A DNA stretch of 64,000 nt from JBFMGS01 sp040752635 (GCA_040752635.1 JBFMGS010000004.1:1-64000), one strand, 5' to 3'. Shown: positions 35,991 to 45,034, counted from the first letter of the stretch. A program made the numbers and translations. Notes: generated from the letters alone by a model not told the origin.

Positions 35991-38003
35991 ATGCTCCCGC
36001 ACACTTGGCGCGACCAGATCCTGAAGGAGTTTACCCCGCAGATCGCCCGCCTCACCTTGGTCGCCGACCCTGACGGGCTGCTTACCGAGGAAGGCGTGCT
36101 GGCGGGGCTTCGTGAGCGGGGGTTCGAGCTTATCCCGTTTGAAGACCATGTGGCCTTCCGCTATGCTTACGAGTCGAAGTACCGCTCGCGATGGGACAGG
36201 GGTGAGTTGACCGACCTGGTGGTGGTCCTGCGTGCTCCATCCCAGGAGCTACGCCTTCTCCCATATGATCTCTTGCAGGCCGGACGCAAGCTCTCCTTCA
36301 ACCTGGGGGACCTATTCCCTAACCTGAGCTATCCGGTTGTCGCTTCGTTGGACCGGGGCGACCTTGACGCTCTTTACCGCGCCCGGGAGCAATACGCCCC
36401 TGGTAACCTGGGCGATAACGCCACGAAGGATTTCGTGCTTCGGCATGTTTTTGGGTTCGCTCCAGAGTTCATCAAAGAGCCGCAGGACTTGCTTCGGGCC
36501 CTGCTACGCAGGCATTATCGCGGCCAACGGGTGCCTCGCATCCTGGATGAACGCGTCATTCGGATTCTCCGCGAGACCGAACGGTTTGCCAAGTGGCCGC
36601 TCGAGCAGGTTGTCCCGGACAGGCAGGCGTTCTTTGGCTTCCTGCAAGAGCGCTGGCCTATCTTCCTCGACCGTGCCGCAGCAGGAGGCACCGAGATTGC
36701 AGGCGAAGGCAAGCCGCCCTACGGTCTTCGGTTCCCGGGTCCGGCGGATCTTCCCTTCGAGCACGACGACATCCGCGTCTACATCGACACCATGTTCGTC
36801 GAGGGACACCTTTCACCCGTCTGCCATCCAAGAACGGATACGTTGTCTCGCCAGTGGGTGGCTGTCGGTCTTAGAATCGAGCCGCAAGCGGACAGGTCCC
36901 GTCGGATCGAGGGCTTGCTTGCGACTCTCGAAGAGTCGATTCCGGGGGAGTACGCAAGACACAACGACTGGTTCAACTTTGCTCGCGCGTGGGCCGAGCT
37001 TTTGGCCTTACGGCATGACGGGTACGTTACCCGGAGTCCCGAAGAAGCGGAGGAACTCCAGGATTTGCGTGAAAAGGTCGATGTCGCGTTCTTGAGTTGG
37101 GTGAATGCCCGGTACAGCGGCTTGCACAATCACCCGGCCAGCCCGCCGGCGATGCTCCACCACGTGCCTCGGGAGATCGCGCGTAGCCTGGAAGAGACTC
37201 GCCACCGGAAGGCAGCCCTTGTTCTCCTGGACGGGCTGGCACTCGATCAATGGGTGGTCGTGCGCAACGTGCTCACGGCCCAGCGGCCGGAGTGGCGGTT
37301 TCGTGAGGGGGCGGTGTTTGCCTGGATTCCCACCCTTACCTCTGTTTCGCGGCAGGCCGCTTTCTCAGGGAAACCGCCGATCTACTTCCCGGGATGCATT
37401 CATAATACCAGCAAGGAACCAGCCTTGTGGACCCAGTTCTGGGTTGATCGGGGACTGCAGAAAGTCGAGATGGCGTACAGGTCTGGACTTGGGGCCGGGG
37501 ACCTGTGCGAGGTCGGCGAAATCATATCTCACCCGAAGGTCCGCGTGGTAGGCCTGGTTGTAGACAAAGTGGACAAGATCATGCATGGGATGCAGCTAGG
37601 CACGGCCGGGATGCACAACCAGGTCCGTCAGTGGGCGGAGGAGGGGTACCTTGCCGGGCTGCTTGACCTTCTTCTAGCCCGGGGTTTCGACGTCTGCCTG
37701 ACCTCGGACCACGGTAGCATCGAGGCGCCCGGGTGCGGGCACCCTGCCGAGGGAGCCGCGGCTGAACTCCGTGGAGAGCGCGCAAGGGTTTACCCGGACG
37801 CGGTTCTCAGAAAGAACGTACAGGAGCGATTCCCAGGTTCGATCGCTTGGGAACCCATCGGGCTCCCCGATGACTACCTGGCCCTCCTTGCGCCCGGCCG
37901 ATGGGCCTTCGTTCGGGAGGACGAACGGATCGTTGCACACGGCGGCATCTCGCTGGAGGAGGTAGTAGTTCCACTCGTTTTCATAGACCGGAGGGGCGCA
38001 TGA
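35991..38003 (+). CDS. pglZ: PglZ-domain protein (BREX/Pgl phage defence)
   Basis: 670 aa. PglZ is an alkaline-phosphatase-superfamily protein essential to BREX and Pgl defence. The C-terminal half holds the phosphatase-like core: ALVLLDGLALDQW (about 407), a VVDKVDKIMHGM segment (about 522) and LTSDHGSIEAPGCG (about 570), with late VAHGGISLEEVVVPLV. The N-terminal half is the family-specific region. Length and layout fit the BREX type 3 PglZ better than the Pgl type, by impression. ATGA overlap with the next gene indicates coupling. Confidence 0.88.
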   Translation: MLPHTWRDQILKEFTPQIARLTLVADPDGLLTEEGVLAGLRERGFELIPFEDHVAFRYAYESKYRSRWDRGELTDLVVVLRAPSQELRLLPYDLLQAGRKLSFNLGDLFPNLSYPVVASLDRGDLDALYRAREQYAPGNLGDNATKDFVLRHVFGFAPEFIKEPQDLLRALLRRHYRGQRVPRILDERVIRILRETERFAKWPLEQVVPDRQAFFGFLQERWPIFLDRAAAGGTEIAGEGKPPYGLRFPGPADLPFEHDDIRVYIDTMFVEGHLSPVCHPRTDTLSRQWVAVGLRIEPQADRSRRIEGLLATLEESIPGEYARHNDWFNFARAWAELLALRHDGYVTRSPEEAEELQDLREKVDVAFLSWVNARYSGLHNHPASPPAMLHHVPREIARSLEETRHRKAALVLLDGLALDQWVVVRNVLTAQRPEWRFREGAVFAWIPTLTSVSRQAAFSGKPPIYFPGCIHNTSKEPALWTQFWVDRGLQKVEMAYRSGLGAGDLCEVGEIISHPKVRVVGLVVDKVDKIMHGMQLGTAGMHNQVRQWAEEGYLAGLLDLLLARGFDVCLTSDHGSIEAPGCGHPAEGAAAELRGERARVYPDAVLRKNVQERFPGSIAWEPIGLPDDYLALLAPGRWAFVREDERIVAHGGISLEEVVVPLVFIDRRGA

Positions 38004-38749
38004 GCACACGTCTTCAAGTAGGTTTCAACCAGCGCGTTCAGCTAGACTGGCTCGAACAAACGGCGAAGCTAGTACTCGCAGGCAACGACAGGAAGGGAAT
38101 CGAGGCAGCTCTATGTGAAGTCCTAAAAGGTCGCCTTTCGGTAGGCGGCACTTCCAAACGCGGAAACAGGGAAAAGACAGTTTCTATTCTGCTGAAGATC
38201 TGGGTGTCCGTGTCGGACGAACTTAGAGGTCTACGAGACGGCGGATTGGATCTATTGCGCCAAATGCCAGCGAACGAGCATTTACCCATCCACTGGGGCA
38301 TGACCATGGCTGTCTATCCCTTCGTATCGGTCGTGGCTGAGGCGGTCGGGAGACTTGCGCGGCTGCAGGGTTCGGTCTCGCTGTCTCAGGTCCAAAGGCG
38401 ACTACGGGAGCAATTCGGAGAGAGGGAAACGGTGAGCCGAGCAGCCCGGCGAGTGATGCGGTGCTTCGTTGACTGGGGCGTCCTAAAAGATGTGTCCAAG
38501 CAGGGCGTGTACGAAAGAGCGCCGGTCCGAGCGATCAAGAACGAACAGCTTGCCGCGTGGCTAATTGAGACAACACTTATCGCGAGCGGTTCAGAAGCCA
38601 GGCCGCTTCGGCAGCTACTTTCATCCCCCGCGCTGTTTCCGTTTTCTCTCGACGCGCCTACCTCTCGCGCCGTAGAAAGCGGCGGCAGACTGCTCCTGTA
38701 CCGGCAAGGCCTTGACGAGGACGTGGTCGTGGTAAAGACAGGTGGATAA
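38000..38749 (+). CDS. Unknown protein coupled to pglZ, possible winged-helix
   Basis: 249 aa, not recognised with certainty. Its ATG overlaps the pglZ stop (ATGA). The middle reads HLPIHWGMTMAVYPFVSVVA, then a helix-turn-helix-like stretch (SLSQVQRRLREQFGERETVS, RAARRVMRCFVDWGVL; about 130-175). It may be a DNA-binding partner comparable in role to BrxA, but I cannot show homology to BrxA. No membrane segment seen. Confidence 0.6.
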   Translation: MSTRLQVGFNQRVQLDWLEQTAKLVLAGNDRKGIEAALCEVLKGRLSVGGTSKRGNREKTVSILLKIWVSVSDELRGLRDGGLDLLRQMPANEHLPIHWGMTMAVYPFVSVVAEAVGRLARLQGSVSLSQVQRRLREQFGERETVSRAARRVMRCFVDWGVLKDVSKQGVYERAPVRAIKNEQLAAWLIETTLIASGSEARPLRQLLSSPALFPFSLDAPTSRAVESGGRLLLYRQGLDEDVVVVKTGG

Positions 38750-38765
38750 CCTCAAGGGGTACTAA

Positions 38766-38894
38766 GGATCACAAGAGGACGCGACTAACGCGGAGAAACC
38801 CCTATCAGCCGAAGCGCACCAACAGATTGCTCGGTTTACTCGCTTCATTAGCCCGTGGGGCGCGGTCAGATCATGGCAATATGAGCACAAGTGA
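38766..38894 (+). pseudogene. Coding-like remnant before the methyltransferase
   Basis: A frame without ATG, GTG or TTG start reads AEAHQQIARFTRFISPWG and on to WQYEHK, ending in a TGA that overlaps the methyltransferase ATG (TGATG). It may be the tail of a deleted gene that was once coupled to the methyltransferase. Weak evidence; no homologue recognised. Confidence 0.25.
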
Positions 38895-40843
38895 TGGCAA
38901 AGGCTTGGCTCTCCCATGATAAACCTGGGGGAGTCTTCGAGGTAGAAACCGATTTACTAAACGAGGATATCGCCAACAGGCGTTTGGAGGTCTTGCACAC
39001 GACAAAGATAGAAATCACCAGGACGGAGCTGGTCTGGCCTGGCAAGTATAACGAAGATGGCACCCTTAAGGAGGTACCAAGGGTAAACTTCCCCTTCCAG
39101 GTCATCGAGGCCATCAATCAGGGTCGGGCCACCCGGGAGGCGAAGAAGATGCCAGCGCTCTCCGGTTTCTGCGAAGGGAAAGAAGGTAAGACCTTCGGGG
39201 AAGGCTGGAGGAACAAGCTTATCTGGGGCGACAACCTGCTCGTGATTGGATCGTTGCTGGAGGAGTTTGCCGGGAAGATCGACCTCATCTATATTGACCC
39301 GCCGTTTGCCACGGGGGCGGATTTTACCTTTACGACCGAGATCGGCGATGGGGACGCGGAGGTAACGAAGCAGCAGTCGATTATAGAGGAGAAGGCGTAC
39401 CGCGACACCTGGGGACGGGGAATCGACAGTTACCTTCAGATGATGTACAGCCGCCTCCGCCTCATACGCGATCTGCTCAAGGAAACCGGGTCCATCTATG
39501 TGCACCTTGACGCTACGGTGGGGCACTACGTCAAGCCACTCCTCGACGAGGTTTTCGGCCCGGCGTCATTCCAGCGCGAAATCATATGGCGGATCGGGTG
39601 GATTTCCGGCTACAAGAGCGCAGCCAAGAACTGGATACGGAATCACGACACGATCCTGTTCTACGTTGTGACGCCCAATAGCTTCACGTTTAACAAGGAA
39701 TACGTCCCTTACCCTGAGGGCTACACGCGCCGCGGCGGAGTGGAAACCACGGGCAAGGGCTATCCGATCGAGGACGTTTGGAACGCTAACCCTTTCGAGT
39801 TTGAGCTTACGGGCGAGGACTCGCTCGACTCGATACAAATCAAGAGCTTCTCCCGGGAAAAGACGGGCTACGCCACCCAGAAGAATGAGAGTGTCCTGCG
39901 CCGGATCATCAATGCCTCATCGAATCCGGGTGACCTCGTAGCCGATTTCTTCTGCGGTTCCGGGACCACCTTAGCGGTAGCAGAGAAACTTGGCCGCCGC
40001 TGGATCGGGTGCGATCTTTCCCGGTTTGCCATCCACACCACGCGCAAGCGGCTCCTTGGCATCGAGGGGTGCAGGCCTTTCGACATCCTAAACCTGGGCA
40101 AGCACGAGAGGCGATATTGGCAGATAGCTACGTTCGGCGATAGAGGCAGAACTGTTACCGAGCGCACGCTGCACGAGTACCTGGCCTTCATCCTCAAGCT
40201 TTACGGAGCTCAGGCGGTCGCAGGGTGCACTTACCTTCACGGCAAGAAGGGTCGAGCAATGGTCCACATCGGGGCGGTGGACGCGCCGGTGACCATCGGC
40301 GAGGTCAGCGCCGCCCTTGCCGAGTGCACCCAACTGAAACAAACCGAGCTTCACGTCCTGGGCTGGGAATGGGAGATGGGGCTCTCGGACCTGATGGTCG
40401 CCGAGGCCAAGAAGCAGGGTGTCAAGTTAGTGCTGGTCCAGATCCCGCGAGAAGTAATGGAGCAGCAGGCGGTGGACAAGGACGATGTGCAGTTCTTTGA
40501 ACTCGCATACCTTGAGGTTGACATCAAAACCCCAAGGAGACTCACAATTCAGGTCAGACTCAAGGACTTCGTCATACCCAACACTAAACTGATCCCGGAG
40601 GAAGTCCGCGACAAGGTCAAGAAGTGGTCTGACTATATCGATTACTGGGCAGTGGACTGGGACTTCCAGAACGACACCTTCCTGCAGGGGTGGGTCACCT
40701 ACCGCGCGCAGAACGAGCGCAAGCTCGCACTCGCTTCTGCCATCCACACTTACGAGAGGCCCGGACGCTATCGGGTTCTCGTGAAGGTCGTGGATATCTT
40801 CGGCAACGATACTTCGCGGGCCTTCGACACAGAGGTGAAGTAG
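38894..40843 (+). CDS. Adenine-specific DNA methyltransferase, Mod-like (beta class)
   Basis: N6-adenine methyltransferase like type III Mod proteins. About 649 aa. Catalytic motif IV DPPF (LIYIDPPFATGADF, about 135) precedes the SAM motif (FFCGSGTTLAVAEKLG, about 353), the beta-class order. The stretch between (about 225-330) should hold the target-recognition domain. The C-terminus (VKVVDIFGNDTSRAFDTEVK) looks natural. ATG 38894 or GTG 38891 as start; no strong ribosome-binding site. No Res subunit follows. In the island it probably marks self DNA. Confidence 0.88.
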   Translation: MAKAWLSHDKPGGVFEVETDLLNEDIANRRLEVLHTTKIEITRTELVWPGKYNEDGTLKEVPRVNFPFQVIEAINQGRATREAKKMPALSGFCEGKEGKTFGEGWRNKLIWGDNLLVIGSLLEEFAGKIDLIYIDPPFATGADFTFTTEIGDGDAEVTKQQSIIEEKAYRDTWGRGIDSYLQMMYSRLRLIRDLLKETGSIYVHLDATVGHYVKPLLDEVFGPASFQREIIWRIGWISGYKSAAKNWIRNHDTILFYVVTPNSFTFNKEYVPYPEGYTRRGGVETTGKGYPIEDVWNANPFEFELTGEDSLDSIQIKSFSREKTGYATQKNESVLRRIINASSNPGDLVADFFCGSGTTLAVAEKLGRRWIGCDLSRFAIHTTRKRLLGIEGCRPFDILNLGKHERRYWQIATFGDRGRTVTERTLHEYLAFILKLYGAQAVAGCTYLHGKKGRAMVHIGAVDAPVTIGEVSAALAECTQLKQTELHVLGWEWEMGLSDLMVAEAKKQGVKLVLVQIPREVMEQQAVDKDDVQFFELAYLEVDIKTPRRLTIQVRLKDFVIPNTKLIPEEVRDKVKKWSDYIDYWAVDWDFQNDTFLQGWVTYRAQNERKLALASAIHTYERPGRYRVLVKVVDIFGNDTSRAFDTEVK

Positions 40844-40944
40844 ATGCCGTCGAAAAACCCCTTCAACATCCAGATGCAGAGGGGCAGAGTGAAAGTGGTG
40901 TAACTCACCAGCAACGAGTAGTGAGTGTTGAGGAGATGCAGGTT
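40843..40944 (-). pseudogene. Fragment of a sugar ABC transporter permease (MalG type)
   Basis: The minus-strand frame reads LLNTHYSLLVSYTTFTLPLC then IWMLKGFFDGI, very close in pattern to the segment before the EAA loop of carbohydrate ABC permeases. It stops exactly at the methyltransferase stop codon. About 34 residues only. Confidence 0.55.
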
Positions 40945-41136
40945 CCTCGTTATCGCCGCATACACGGCAAGAGCCACGGAAGCGGTTCCATAGCGGACCA
41001 AGGCGATATGACCCGGACTATAGGCGCCCGGTGCGGCGCGTATGCCTGCAAAGGCAGAGGCCCAGGAAACGATGGCAATGCTCACCGTAGCAAGGGTTCT
41101 AAGATCAAAGTTGTGGCGATTGAGCAGATTCTTCAT
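40945..41136 (-). pseudogene. N-terminal fragment of an EamA/DMT-family transporter
   Basis: From ATG 41136 the minus strand encodes about 64 residues with two hydrophobic segments and the EamA signature WASAFAGIRAAPGAYSPGHI. It then runs in frame into the permease fragment. Full EamA proteins have ten helices, so this is a broken gene. Confidence 0.6.
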
Positions 41137-41227
41137 GACAGGTGCTGAGAAGCTTCCATCCTTGCACCCATGTCTCCGGTCTGATACCATGGAAACGTCA
41201 AGCTGGTGTGTGGGAGGGAGTGCTGTC

Positions 41228-41983
41228 ATGTCTCGAGCTTCGTTGCTCAGGCTCGAAGGGGTTTCAAAGACGTATCGCGGAGCGGCAAGGCCGGCCGTCG
41301 ATGACCTCAGTCTCCAGGTTCGAGCTGGGGAGATCTTCGGCTTTCTCGGACCTAACGGGGCAGGCAAGACCACGACCATTAAGATGGTGGTGGGGTTATT
41401 GACACCGGATAGGGGCACGGTCACGGTGAACGGACACAACGTGGCCGTAGACCCCGTAGCGGCAAAGGCAGACATCGGGTTTGTCCCGGATAACCCTGAC
41501 CTGTATGACAGACTCACAGGGCTTGAGTACCTTAACCTGGTGGCTGACATCTTTGGCATACCTAAAGCCGAGAGAAGCCGCCGCATCAACGAACTGCTTG
41601 AAATGTTCGAGCTTACGTCGGCCATATCGGACGTCATCCAGAGCTACTCACACGGGATGAAACAGAAGCTTGCGCTGACGGGCGCGCTTCTTCACGATCC
41701 GCCGGTCTTCATCCTGGACGAGCCAATGGTGGGCCTCGACCCCAGGGCATCCCGGCTCTTCAAGGACATGATGAGGAACCATTGCGACAAGGGCCATGTG
41801 GTGTTTTTCTCCACCCATATCCTTGAGGTGGCGGAGAGGCTTTGCGACAGGGTGGGCATAATCGACAAAGGACGCCTCATCGCCTGCGGGACCGTGGAGG
41901 AGCTGCGTGAACGTCGCAAGCAGGCCGATGAGTCGCTGGAAGATATCTTCCTCGAGTTGACCGAACCCGGGGAGGGAAAGTAG
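41228..41983 (+). CDS. ABC transporter ATP-binding protein
   Basis: ATPase of an ABC-2-type exporter. 251 aa. Walker A GPNGAGKTT (about 43), signature SYSHGMKQKLAL (about 139; SHG in place of SGG), Walker B VFILDEPMVGLDP (about 160) and the switch histidine in FFSTHILEVAERL. ATG at 41228 with GGGAGGGA upstream; the frame is open further but covers the transporter debris on the other strand. One base separates it from its permease gene. Substrate unknown. Confidence 0.92.
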   Translation: MSRASLLRLEGVSKTYRGAARPAVDDLSLQVRAGEIFGFLGPNGAGKTTTIKMVVGLLTPDRGTVTVNGHNVAVDPVAAKADIGFVPDNPDLYDRLTGLEYLNLVADIFGIPKAERSRRINELLEMFELTSAISDVIQSYSHGMKQKLALTGALLHDPPVFILDEPMVGLDPRASRLFKDMMRNHCDKGHVVFFSTHILEVAERLCDRVGIIDKGRLIACGTVEELRERRKQADESLEDIFLELTEPGEGK

Positions 41984-41984
41984 C

Positions 41985-43685
41985 ATGGCAAGGCGCACGA
42001 TCTCGCTTGTCCTGGCTCAGCTCAACATGAACTTCGCTATATCGTACTCCCGGTACTATTACCTAAAGAAGCGCCAGCGCCTGTGGGAGCCTGTGTTGAT
42101 AGGGCTTGCCATCGCATCGGGCGCGATCACGATCGCGGTCGGGGTGTACAAGGTGGCCCGGTTCTTCTATTCCGCAACAGCTCCCATCGGCCAGGGAGAC
42201 GTAACGCTGACTCTAGGCATCCTCGCATCACAGGTGATCGTGCTTATCCTGGGTTTCGTCCTTGTCATAGCGGTGTTTTACTTCTCCAACGACCTGAGCA
42301 TCCTGATCCCGCTTCCGCTGCGGCCTGCGGAAGTGCTCGCAAGCAAGTTCGCAGTCATCCTGGCCAACGAATACCTGGGCCTCGCAGTGTTCGTAATCCC
42401 GGTCCTGGTTGCCTACGGCCTGCTTGCAGGTGTCGGCGCAGTGCCGTACGCGATTACGGCAGTCCTGGTATTCCTGGCATTACCCGTAGTGCCACTTGTG
42501 ATCGCGGCCATTCCCGCGATTCTCTTGATGAGGGTTGCAGGCCTTTCGCGGCGCAAGGACACCCTGGCCATGATCGGCGGCTTCATGTTTGTGGCCTTAG
42601 TGGTAGGCTTCCAGATCTTCATCCAGACCAGAGCCCCGGGCAGGGGAGAGGAAGCAGAGTTCCTAACGAGAGTGCTTTCCACCGCCAATAGCCTGGTCGA
42701 TATTGTCGGCAGCCGCTTCCCGCCCAGCATTTGGGCGACGAAAGCGCTCGCAGGGGCGGGAACCCTGTCAGGCTTGCTCAACCTCGCCTTGTTCCTCGGG
42801 GCGGGGGCACTCGCGTTCGCGGCGCTGCTTGCAATAGGTAACAGGGTCTTCTATCAGGGCGTACTCAGCGGATTCGAGGCCGCAGCGCGCTCAAATGACC
42901 GCTCCGCCGCCCGACTACGGGCCGACAGATACGCAGAGCGTTCCCCGGTGGCGTCGCTCGCAGTTACTGAGATGAAGCTCTTTGCAAGAACGCCTGTGTT
43001 CGCGCTAAACGGCTTCACAGGCTTTGTGATGTTCCCGGTGATGTTCGTGGTGATCTTCTTCGTCAGGAGAACTCCCGAAATGGCCAGAATCTGGGAGTCA
43101 TTTATCTCCGCGCCGGGATTCGAAGCCATCGGGGCTCTGGTCGTGGGGGCGCACTTCCTGGCTCTTACAGCGTTCTCGTCCATACCGTTTTCTGCGTTTT
43201 CCCGCGAGGGCAAGAGGAACATCTGGATCCCGAAGACCTTGCCTGTAGCGGGGAGAACGGTGGCGCTTGGCAAAGCGGTGGCTGCGGAAATCATGATACT
43301 GCTTGGTGCCCTACCCGGAGTAGCCGTGCTCGAGTATATGGTCAGGCTGCCTTTGGTAAGCCTTGCAGCGGGCATAGCGCTTGGCGTTATATCATCCTTC
43401 ACTCTTTGCCTGTGGGGCGTGCTCTTCGACATGAGGCGTCCCATGCTCAATTGGACAGACCAGCAGAAAGCGGTCAAGTCCAACCTCAACACACTCTTTG
43501 GGGCGCTGTTCGGGATAGCCGCCATCGTCGCGCTGGGTTTCGTGGTGCACCTGGGGTTGAAAGCCGGCGTTGCAGGATGGGCGGTTGTGGCCGTGGTCGG
43601 AGGCATAGCCACAGTCCTCCTCGTGGCGGCGATTCGCGTCCTTGATGCGGCGGCGGACAGAATCTGGAGGTCGCTCGAGGTCTAG
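41985..43685 (+). CDS. ABC exporter permease, ABC-2 type
   Basis: 566 aa with about twelve to fourteen hydrophobic segments, matching the 'putative ABC transporter permease' family of long ABC-2 proteins. Segments such as GQGDVTLTLGILASQVIVLI and VIAVFYFSNDLSILIPLPLR are typical, where the LIPLPLRPAEVLASKF stretch recurs in the family. It is encoded directly after its ATPase, so both form one exporter. What it exports is not evident. Confidence 0.85.
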   Translation: MARRTISLVLAQLNMNFAISYSRYYYLKKRQRLWEPVLIGLAIASGAITIAVGVYKVARFFYSATAPIGQGDVTLTLGILASQVIVLILGFVLVIAVFYFSNDLSILIPLPLRPAEVLASKFAVILANEYLGLAVFVIPVLVAYGLLAGVGAVPYAITAVLVFLALPVVPLVIAAIPAILLMRVAGLSRRKDTLAMIGGFMFVALVVGFQIFIQTRAPGRGEEAEFLTRVLSTANSLVDIVGSRFPPSIWATKALAGAGTLSGLLNLALFLGAGALAFAALLAIGNRVFYQGVLSGFEAAARSNDRSAARLRADRYAERSPVASLAVTEMKLFARTPVFALNGFTGFVMFPVMFVVIFFVRRTPEMARIWESFISAPGFEAIGALVVGAHFLALTAFSSIPFSAFSREGKRNIWIPKTLPVAGRTVALGKAVAAEIMILLGALPGVAVLEYMVRLPLVSLAAGIALGVISSFTLCLWGVLFDMRRPMLNWTDQQKAVKSNLNTLFGALFGIAAIVALGFVVHLGLKAGVAGWAVVAVVGGIATVLLVAAIRVLDAAADRIWRSLEV

Positions 43686-43874
43686 CCGCAATGTCCTGGA
43701 GCATACTCATCGGTGAACAAGGGGTTCATCTCGGTAACCGCAAGCGGCAGGCGGAGGGATTGTCGCCTTCGGCGGCCGCTTCTACAGCGAATGATTTCGG
43801 CGCGGTAGCCGCATAATACTTATCGCGTTCTACTTAACGCGGCACCCAGGTATCGGTGCAGGAGAGTGAGCAAC

Positions 43875-44741
43875 ATGACCGAGTGGCCCGGCTCAGGTGG
43901 ACCGCCCTGGAAGGCTCGGGTTTCATCGGCAAAGCCCGGCGGCGAGGTCAACCCGGTTCCGGAGAAGGCGCCACCGTCGGTGCCACCCAGTGAACCCCCT
44001 GAACCGGGGGGCGACAGTGATCGCGCTCAGCCGCAGACGGCCGAGGCCCAAACGGAATCCCTGAGGCAGCTCGGCGAGATGCGGACGCCCCCTGCTCCAC
44101 CAAGCAACATCCACGTCATGAGTATAATCGGACAGATCGAGGGCCACATCATTCTGCCGCCGCAGAACAAGACCACCAAGTATGAGCACGTGCTCCCGCA
44201 ACTCGTGGCAGTGGAGCAGAACCCGGCCATCGAGGGCCTTCTCGTCATACTGAACACCGTCGGCGGGGACGTTGAGGCCGGGCTCGCTATCGCGGAGATG
44301 ATCGACAGCATGTCGAAGCCTTCGGCGTCACTGGTGCTTGGTGGAGGCCACTCAATAGCACTGCCGATTGCCGTGAGTTGCAAGTACCGTCTGATCGCGT
44401 CTACAGCCACCATGACCGTCCACCCGCTGCGGCTCTCCGGGCTTGTCATCGGTGTTCCACAGACATATGAGTACCTCGAGAAGATGCAAGACAGGGTCAT
44501 CAAGTTCGTCACAGAGCACTCGAGGATAACCGCGGACAAGTTCCGTGAGCTCATGTTCAGAACCGGGGAGCTCGTGCGCGATGTCGGAACTGTCCTGGTG
44601 GGGGCCGATGCCGTGAACCTGGGCCTGATCGACGCAGTTGGGGGCTTGTCGGATGCGCTCGCCGCGCTCAACAAGATGATTGAGGAGAAACGGGCGCGCG
44701 AGGGGCGGGCCGACGCGAGGCAGGCGATCTCGCTGCAGTGA
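43875..44741 (+). CDS. tepA: TepA, ClpP-like membrane-associated serine protease
   Basis: ClpP-fold protein of the TepA family, linked in Bacillus to protein translocation and spore signalling. About 288 aa. The first 70 residues are proline-rich and disordered. The core has the nucleophile region LGGGHSIALPIAVS (about 158) and the histidine in TMTVHPLRLSG (about 178), plus ILNTVGGDVEAGLAIAEMI. ATG at 43875 with AGGAGA upstream; GTG at 43866 also in frame. Followed by ylzJ and spoIIIE as in Bacillus. Confidence 0.9.
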   Translation: MTEWPGSGGPPWKARVSSAKPGGEVNPVPEKAPPSVPPSEPPEPGGDSDRAQPQTAEAQTESLRQLGEMRTPPAPPSNIHVMSIIGQIEGHIILPPQNKTTKYEHVLPQLVAVEQNPAIEGLLVILNTVGGDVEAGLAIAEMIDSMSKPSASLVLGGGHSIALPIAVSCKYRLIASTATMTVHPLRLSGLVIGVPQTYEYLEKMQDRVIKFVTEHSRITADKFRELMFRTGELVRDVGTVLVGADAVNLGLIDAVGGLSDALAALNKMIEEKRAREGRADARQAISLQ

Positions 44742-44968
44742 TTCTCTACACCGTTCTCCCAATCGAACAGGTGCTCGAGGGCATCGAGCGCGAAAGACAC
44801 TTTGCAGATATAGAGGTCCAAGGTGTCACCATGACCGTCGAGCCTGTGTCCGCCGAAGAGGCGACGATCGTGAGGATCATCAGCACCGACCCCCGTGACT
44901 TCCTGAAACCCGCCTTGCAGCCTGGCAGGAAGATCCGCCTCACTGCGACGCTGGAGAATTCCCACTGA
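44738..44968 (+). CDS. ylzJ: YlzJ-like small protein
   Basis: 76 aa, GTG start overlapping the tepA stop by four bases. Matches the YlzJ family: ILYTVLPIEQVLEG at the N-terminus and the central MTVEPVSAEEATIVRIISTD. Function unknown, but conserved next to tepA in spore formers. Confidence 0.8.
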   Translation: MILYTVLPIEQVLEGIERERHFADIEVQGVTMTVEPVSAEEATIVRIISTDPRDFLKPALQPGRKIRLTATLENSH

Positions 44969-45006
44969 CTGAGCCGATATACCAGCGCGACGAGCCAGGT
45001 AGGGGT

Positions 45007-45034
45007 TTGCGCACCCCATCCTCTATGCTATAAT
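45007..45034 (+). promoter_or_regulatory. Sigma-A-type promoter before the Na/Pi transporter gene
   Basis: TTGCGC (45007-45012), 16-bp spacer, perfect TATAAT (45029-45034), about 80 bp before the start codon. Confidence 0.55.

Noticed and set aside
40844..40903. Small plus-strand frame MPSKNPFNIQ right after the methyltransferase, as if the start of a Res gene
   Set aside because: The opposite strand of the same bases matches an ABC permease far better, so the plus-strand reading is probably chance.
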